From: CAZYWA01 sp964650975 [NCBI: uncultured bacterium]
GTDB lineage: Bacteria; JADJOY01
Direction of reading: 5' to 3'
NCBI GenBank assembly: GCA_964650975.1
Contig: CAZYWA010000249.1
Location: 1-10,611, forward strand
DNA: 10,611 nucleotides
This document shows, piece by piece, positions 8,297 to 10,611 of this stretch; within the stretch, counting starts at the first letter, position 1; each line of letters opens with the position of its first letter. Under the pieces are notes generated by a model, which was given only the letters and a program-made list of their open reading frames with translations, was not told where the DNA came from and searched no databases. The translations under genes were made by a program, and so were the position numbers.

Positions 8297-8523
8297 CGCG
8301 CCAATCGTAGCGCCTTTTCGGCGCGTACCGGCTGGTTGCTCGCTACCGCCGGCCGCGGGGAAGCGCGGCACGTGGCTTGAAGTAGCGCGGTCGGCGATCG
8401 GGTTGAGCGGGGGCCCAGGAGGGGGCGCCCGGGATCGATCGAGACACGCACGCGCTCGCCCAGCAGCACGAGCCGAGCCCGACACGGAACGTCCGGCCGA
8501 ACCTCGAGGATGGATGCATTCAC
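8293..8523 (-). CDS. possible small ORF, translationally coupled to the MgtC/DUF4010 gene
   Basis: This is a 76-codon ORF, ATG to TGA, whose stop overlaps the downstream GTG by four bases (GTGA), a typical operon junction. The first 40 or so codons favour G/C at the third position and read plausibly (MNASILEVRPDVPCRARLVLL, with an LGERVRVSIDP stretch). The second half is Ser/Arg/Ala/Pro-rich and looks less like selected protein. There is no clear Shine-Dalgarno sequence and I recognise no family. It could equally be a chance ORF in the leader of the membrane-protein gene. Confidence 0.25.
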   Translation of the reverse strand: MNASILEVRPDVPCRARLVLLGERVRVSIDPGRPLLGPRSTRSPTALLQATCRASPRPAVASNQPVRAEKALRLAR

Positions 8524-8686
8524 GCCGAATCACTGGTGTTTCGGATCTCCCCCGGGTCTCGCGCGGCGCCCGCCAGGTTGCCGTGAAGGGATGCGGTGCC
8601 GTGAATGGCCGCCGAGCGCGCTCGCGCCAGCGGCGCGCCGCGTGTGGTTCGGCTGGTCAATCTCCTGACGAAGGAAAGGAATCGCC
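8297..8686. other. 390-bp divergent intergenic region
   Basis: It separates the start of the MgtC/DUF4010 gene (-) from the PilT-like gene (+). Apart from the doubtful ORF at 8293-8523 I see no gene. It must contain both promoters, but I cannot pick a convincing -35/-10 pair. The only clear signal is the ribosome binding site AAGGAAAGGA at 8671-8680, six bases before the PilT-like start. Short GC-rich self-complementary stretches are common here and none stands out. Confidence 0.5.
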
Positions 8687-9910
8687 ATGACTCCCGAATC
8701 CCGAACCACGCTCGAAGCGGCGCGCGCGCGCAGCCGTGCCATGGCGGGTCCCGCGATGGTTTCGCGAGCCGAAGCGCCGGTGCCCGCCGCCGCCGCGGGC
8801 ACCGCGGCACCCCGTCCGATCGCGTCGTCGCCGACGATGGACGAGCGCAGATTCCGTGGAGTCCTGAACGCAGGCCTCAAGTACGAAGCGCGCGACATCC
8901 ACTTCAAGGTCGGCTCGCCGCCGCTCTTGCGGATGAGAGACGAGCTGCGCGACACGCCGATTCCCAAGCTCACCGCGGACGACATCCGCTGGATCGTGCA
9001 GTTCCTGCTGCGCGGCACCCACCACGATCCGGATCAGCTGCTCGACGAGGTCGAGACCTGCCTCGACCTGGAAGGCACCGCGCGCTTTCGCGCCAGCATC
9101 TTCTCGCAGATGGGATCGATGTCGGTGGTGCTGCGCATCGTGCCGAACGAGGTGCCGTCGTTCGAGGCGCTCAACCTGCCGAAGGCGATCCGCCAGGTGG
9201 CGACGCTGCATCGCGGGCTGGTGCTGGTGGCCGGCGTCGCGGGCTGCGGCAAGTCGACCACGCTCGCGTCGATCCTTCACGAGATCAACCGCACCCGGCG
9301 CGCGCACATCATCACCATCGAGGACCCGGTCGAATTCGTGCACAAGCCGATCCTGGGCTCGATCACCCAGCGCGAGGTCGGGAAGGACACGCGCACCTTC
9401 AACTCGGCGCTGCGCGCGGCGCTGCGCCAGGACCCCGACGTGATCCTGGTCGGCGAGGTGCGCGACCTCGACACCATCGACACCGCGCTGCGCGCCGCCG
9501 AGACCGGCCACCTGGTGCTCGCGACCATCCACACCACCGACACTTCGAAGACCATCGGCCGCCTGCTCGGCGTTTTCCCGCAAGGCGAGCAGACCTCGGT
9601 GCGCTACCGGCTGGCCGAGAATCTCAAGGCGGTCATCGCGCAGCGCTTGCTGCCGCGCAAGGACGGCGAGGGCATGGCGCTCGCGTGCGAGGCGATGTTC
9701 TCCAACCTGACCATCCAGGAGTGCATCCGCGACGCGAGCCGCACCGGCGAGATCACCGACATGATCGAGATGGGCGGCGACGGCTTCGTCACCCACACCT
9801 TCGACCAGCACCTGACCGAGCTCTACAAGACCGGCGTGATCGACCTCGAGACCGCCAAGGCCGCGTCGAGCCGGCCGGCCGACTTCGAGCGCGCGCTCAG
9901 CTTCGAGTAG
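8687..9910 (+). CDS. PilT/PilU-like twitching motility (pilus retraction) ATPase
   Basis: This 407-residue protein is a secretion-superfamily ATPase of the PilT/PilU type, hexameric motors that drive type IV pilus retraction. After an Ala/Pro-rich, probably disordered extension of about 50 residues come the PAS-like N-domain (IHFKVGSPPLLR, from 71) and the RecA core: Walker A GVAGCGKS at 183-190, Asp box IEDPVEF (from 211), Walker B DPDVILVGEVRD (249-260, Glu257) and His box TGHLVLATIHTTDT (273-286). PilT's AIRNLIRE retraction motif appears altered, as TIQECIRD (342-349). The C-terminus SSRPADFERAL resembles that of PilT/PilU proteins. The lack of a GspE N1 domain argues against an assembly ATPase. 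The start has the ribosome binding site AAGGAAAGGA; an internal ATG at 8837 would remove the extension but has none. No other pil genes are in view. Confidence 0.88.
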   Translation: MTPESRTTLEAARARSRAMAGPAMVSRAEAPVPAAAAGTAAPRPIASSPTMDERRFRGVLNAGLKYEARDIHFKVGSPPLLRMRDELRDTPIPKLTADDIRWIVQFLLRGTHHDPDQLLDEVETCLDLEGTARFRASIFSQMGSMSVVLRIVPNEVPSFEALNLPKAIRQVATLHRGLVLVAGVAGCGKSTTLASILHEINRTRRAHIITIEDPVEFVHKPILGSITQREVGKDTRTFNSALRAALRQDPDVILVGEVRDLDTIDTALRAAETGHLVLATIHTTDTSKTIGRLLGVFPQGEQTSVRYRLAENLKAVIAQRLLPRKDGEGMALACEAMFSNLTIQECIRDASRTGEITDMIEMGGDGFVTHTFDQHLTELYKTGVIDLETAKAASSRPADFERALSFE

Positions 9911-9924
9911 CGGGCGGGCCCGGA

Positions 9925-9947
9925 TCCGGCCGGCTGCCGCGGCCGGA
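9925..9947 (+). terminator. GC-rich hairpin after the PilT-like gene
   Basis: Arms 9925-9932 (TCCGGCCG) and 9940-9947 (CGGCCGGA) pair perfectly around a 7-base loop, 15 bases after the stop codon. No T-run follows and the right arm runs into the first repeat copy, so it may be part of that element rather than a terminator. Confidence 0.35.
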
Positions 9948-10031
9948 GGGACGCGCTCCGTCGCGTCCGCGGCGTTGGATCGCGATGGAGCGCCGCGGCT
10001 GCGAGGGACCGTCGAGGGACCGCAGCCCTCC
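9941..10031 (+). repeat. structured direct repeat, copy A
   Basis: This 91-bp copy aligns to 10270-10349 with three substitutions and one 11-base insertion. It opens with GGCCGGAGGGACGCGCT and ends with GCAGCCCTCC. Within it GGACGCG (9949-9955) pairs with CGCGTCC (9962-9968) around the loop CTCCGT. The insertion at 10011-10021 is a local tandem duplication, so CGAGGGACC occurs at both 10002-10010 and 10013-10021. Confidence 0.88.
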
Positions 10032-10210
10032 CGACCGCGATCGAGCGAGATGTCGGCAAGGACAGCCGGAAGCCGGTCCATCCGATTCAACCTGAGAGAC
10101 TGCGATTCGCCCACACCGGCTCGTAAGGCGGCGCTCGCTTCCGCGATCCGACGCGCGCTGGCGTCCCGGTCGATTCGATCGCGCGCCGGAGACCGTGGCG
10201 CTCCAGTGGA

Positions 10211-10231
10211 GCCCGCCGGTCCCCGGCGGGC
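10211..10231. other. perfect 9-bp-stem GC hairpin between the repeat copies
   Basis: GCCCGCCGG (10211-10219) pairs with CCGGCGGGC (10223-10231) across a 3-base loop. No T-run follows on either side. It could be a terminator-like structure or part of a larger folded RNA or DNA element with the flanking repeats. Confidence 0.45.
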
Positions 10232-10269
10232 GGCGCGGGTCGTGTCTCCGTTCGACTTCGAGTGGCCGT

Positions 10270-10349
10270 GGCCGGAGGGACGCGCTCACTCGCGTCCGCG
10301 GCGTTGGATCGCGATGGAGCGCTGCGGCTGCGAGGGACCGCAGCCCTCC
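10270..10349 (+). repeat. structured direct repeat, copy B
   Basis: This 80-bp copy lies 329 bp after copy A in the same orientation. The 7-bp stem GGACGCG/CGCGTCC is conserved (10278-10284, 10291-10297), while two of its six loop bases differ from copy A (CTCACT). A second stem, GCTGCGG (10321-10327) with CCGCAGC (10338-10344), is perfect here but has one mismatch in copy A. Confidence 0.88.
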
Positions 10350-10366
10350 GGGCCCCATCCGCTTTC

Positions 10367-10396
10367 TTGGCTGGGCCGTAATACGACCGATACACT
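10367..10396 (+). promoter_or_regulatory. candidate sigma-70 promoter for the CbiM-like gene
   Basis: TTGGCT at 10367-10372 and TACACT at 10391-10396 each match the -35 and -10 consensus at 4 of 6 positions, with 18-bp spacing. The predicted start near 10403 would give a leader of about 27 bases before the ATG at 10430. The local sequence is less GC-rich than its surroundings, which supports the call. Confidence 0.45.
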
Positions 10397-10409
10397 CGTG
10401 TGCATCGGT
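10386..10409. promoter_or_regulatory. inverted repeat overlapping the -10, possible operator
   Basis: ACCGAT (10386-10391) and ATCGGT (10404-10409) are exact reverse complements. Inside them ACAC (10392-10395) and GTGT (10398-10401) form a second pair, offset by a 2-base asymmetry. The dyad covers the -10 and the predicted start, where a repressor such as a metal sensor would act. A transcribed hairpin is less likely, since much of the left arm would not be in the RNA. Confidence 0.42.
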
Positions 10410-10429
10410 TCGAGTGGCGGTCCGGCTCC

Positions 10430-10611
10430 ATGCATCTCGTCGACGGCCTGGTGAGTGGCCCGATCAACATCGCGGGCTATGCGGTGTCGGGGGCGACGGT
10501 GGCGTGGGCCGTGGGCAGGTCGCGCCGCACGCTCGAGGAGCGGCAGGTGCCGCTGCTCGGCGTGACGTCGGCCTTCGTGTTCGCGGCGCAGATGCTCAAT
10601 TTCCCGATCGC
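10430..10611 (+). CDS. cbiM: CbiM/NikM-like cobalt or nickel ECF transporter component, 3' end outside window
   Basis: Only the first 60 codons are inside the window, with no stop. The product begins MHLVDGLVSGP, close to the MHIPDGFLSP start of CbiM/NikM proteins, whose N-terminal Met-His coordinates the metal; His2 is present. A first membrane helix (about 14-28), a charged loop with RSRRTLEERQVPLLG (31-45) and the start of a second helix with FVFAAQMLNFPI (49-60) follow, all as in the family. These membrane proteins bind Co(II) or Ni(II) and work with CbiQ/NikQ and an ATPase (CbiO/NikO), which would be expected downstream. The N-terminal MH fixes the ATG; the ribosome binding site is weak. 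Cobalt versus nickel cannot be decided here. Confidence 0.86.
   Translation, partial: MHLVDGLVSGPINIAGYAVSGATVAWAVGRSRRTLEERQVPLLGVTSAFVFAAQMLNFPI

Larger units (their letters stand above)
9911..10429. other. 519-bp gene-free region with repeats and hairpins
   Basis: No convincing protein gene is present: the open frames are Arg/Ser/Pro-rich and arise from the repeats. It holds a GC hairpin after the PilT-like gene, two direct copies of a structured repeat, a 9-bp-stem hairpin between them, and a candidate promoter and operator for the transporter gene at 10430. The stretch 10032-10210 shows nothing I can name. Confidence 0.6.

Noticed and set aside
6926-8380. 484-codon open frame on the plus strand, rich in His, Arg and Gln
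   Set aside because: It is the exact antisense of the MgtC/DUF4010 membrane protein; the His/Arg/Gln richness is what antisense hydrophobic codons give.
8574-8600. Stretch with GAAGGGATGCGGTGCC resembling part of a c-di-GMP riboswitch ahead of a pilus gene
   Set aside because: The conserved GGGACGCAAAGCC core is not matched at its key A residues and the partner GCAAACC block is absent.
8657-10114. 485-codon minus-strand and similar plus-strand frames across the PilT-like gene
   Set aside because: They overlap a gene with intact ATPase motifs and a good ribosome binding site; their composition is non-protein-like.
10160-10185. GGTCGATTCGATC resembling a tRNA T-arm
   Set aside because: It does not fit the T-loop consensus and there is no acceptor or anticodon stem at the right spacing.
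10185-10200. GCCGGAGACCGTGGCG, similar to the B12 box of cobalamin riboswitches, upstream of a cobalt-type transporter
   Set aside because: I cannot find the other conserved riboswitch blocks around it, and it lies upstream of the likely promoter at 10367-10396. A covariance-model search for the cobalamin riboswitch would settle it.
10379-10387. TAATACGAC, the first nine bases of the T7 phage promoter
   Set aside because: The following bases do not match the T7 promoter, and a 9-base coincidence with no phage context is uninformative.
9897-10454. Open frames of about 150 codons on both strands containing a recurring ALHRDPTPRTR peptide
   Set aside because: The repeated peptide comes from translating the two nucleotide repeat copies; the rest is Arg/Ser/Pro-rich with no start signal.

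Overview
This window is strongly GC-rich bacterial DNA, densely packed, with G/C-ending codons. Nothing in it fixes the taxonomy. A secreted small protein, a PilT-type ATPase and an alpha/beta hydrolase resembling ones I associate with high-GC myxobacteria-like genomes suggest a Gram-negative, Myxococcota- or Eisenbacteria-like lineage, but this is only an impression.

Layout, left to right. (1) The 3' part of an alpha/beta-hydrolase-like protein (+) runs in from the left edge. It ends at a perfect 14-bp hairpin that lies between convergent genes. (2) On the minus strand are a small exported protein with two EF-hand-like helical repeats and a single-domain polyphosphate kinase 2 (PPK2). (3) Only 23 bp from the PPK2 start codon, and divergent from it, begins sbcD. 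It overlaps sbcC by 11 bp; together they encode the Mre11/Rad50-type nuclease that processes DNA hairpins and blocked ends. (4) Convergent to sbcC is a multi-pass MgtC/DUF4010 membrane protein (-). A possible 76-codon ORF lies just upstream and overlaps its start by four bases (GTGA). (5) After a 390-bp divergent gap comes an orphan PilT/PilU-like retraction ATPase (+) with an atypical P-loop. (6) A 519-bp gene-free stretch follows. It holds two direct copies of an 80-90 bp hairpin-rich repeat, a strong GC hairpin, and, at its right end, a candidate promoter whose -10 lies within an inverted repeat. (7) That promoter faces the first 60 codons of a CbiM/NikM-type cobalt or nickel transporter component, cut by the right edge.

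Most genes are housekeeping or accessory types that need not work together. The only clear operon is sbcD-sbcC. The least explained sequence is 9911-10429: the structured repeat pair and the putative operator in front of the metal transporter gene. I see no CRISPR array, transposase, rRNA or tRNA, and no convincing new multi-gene system.
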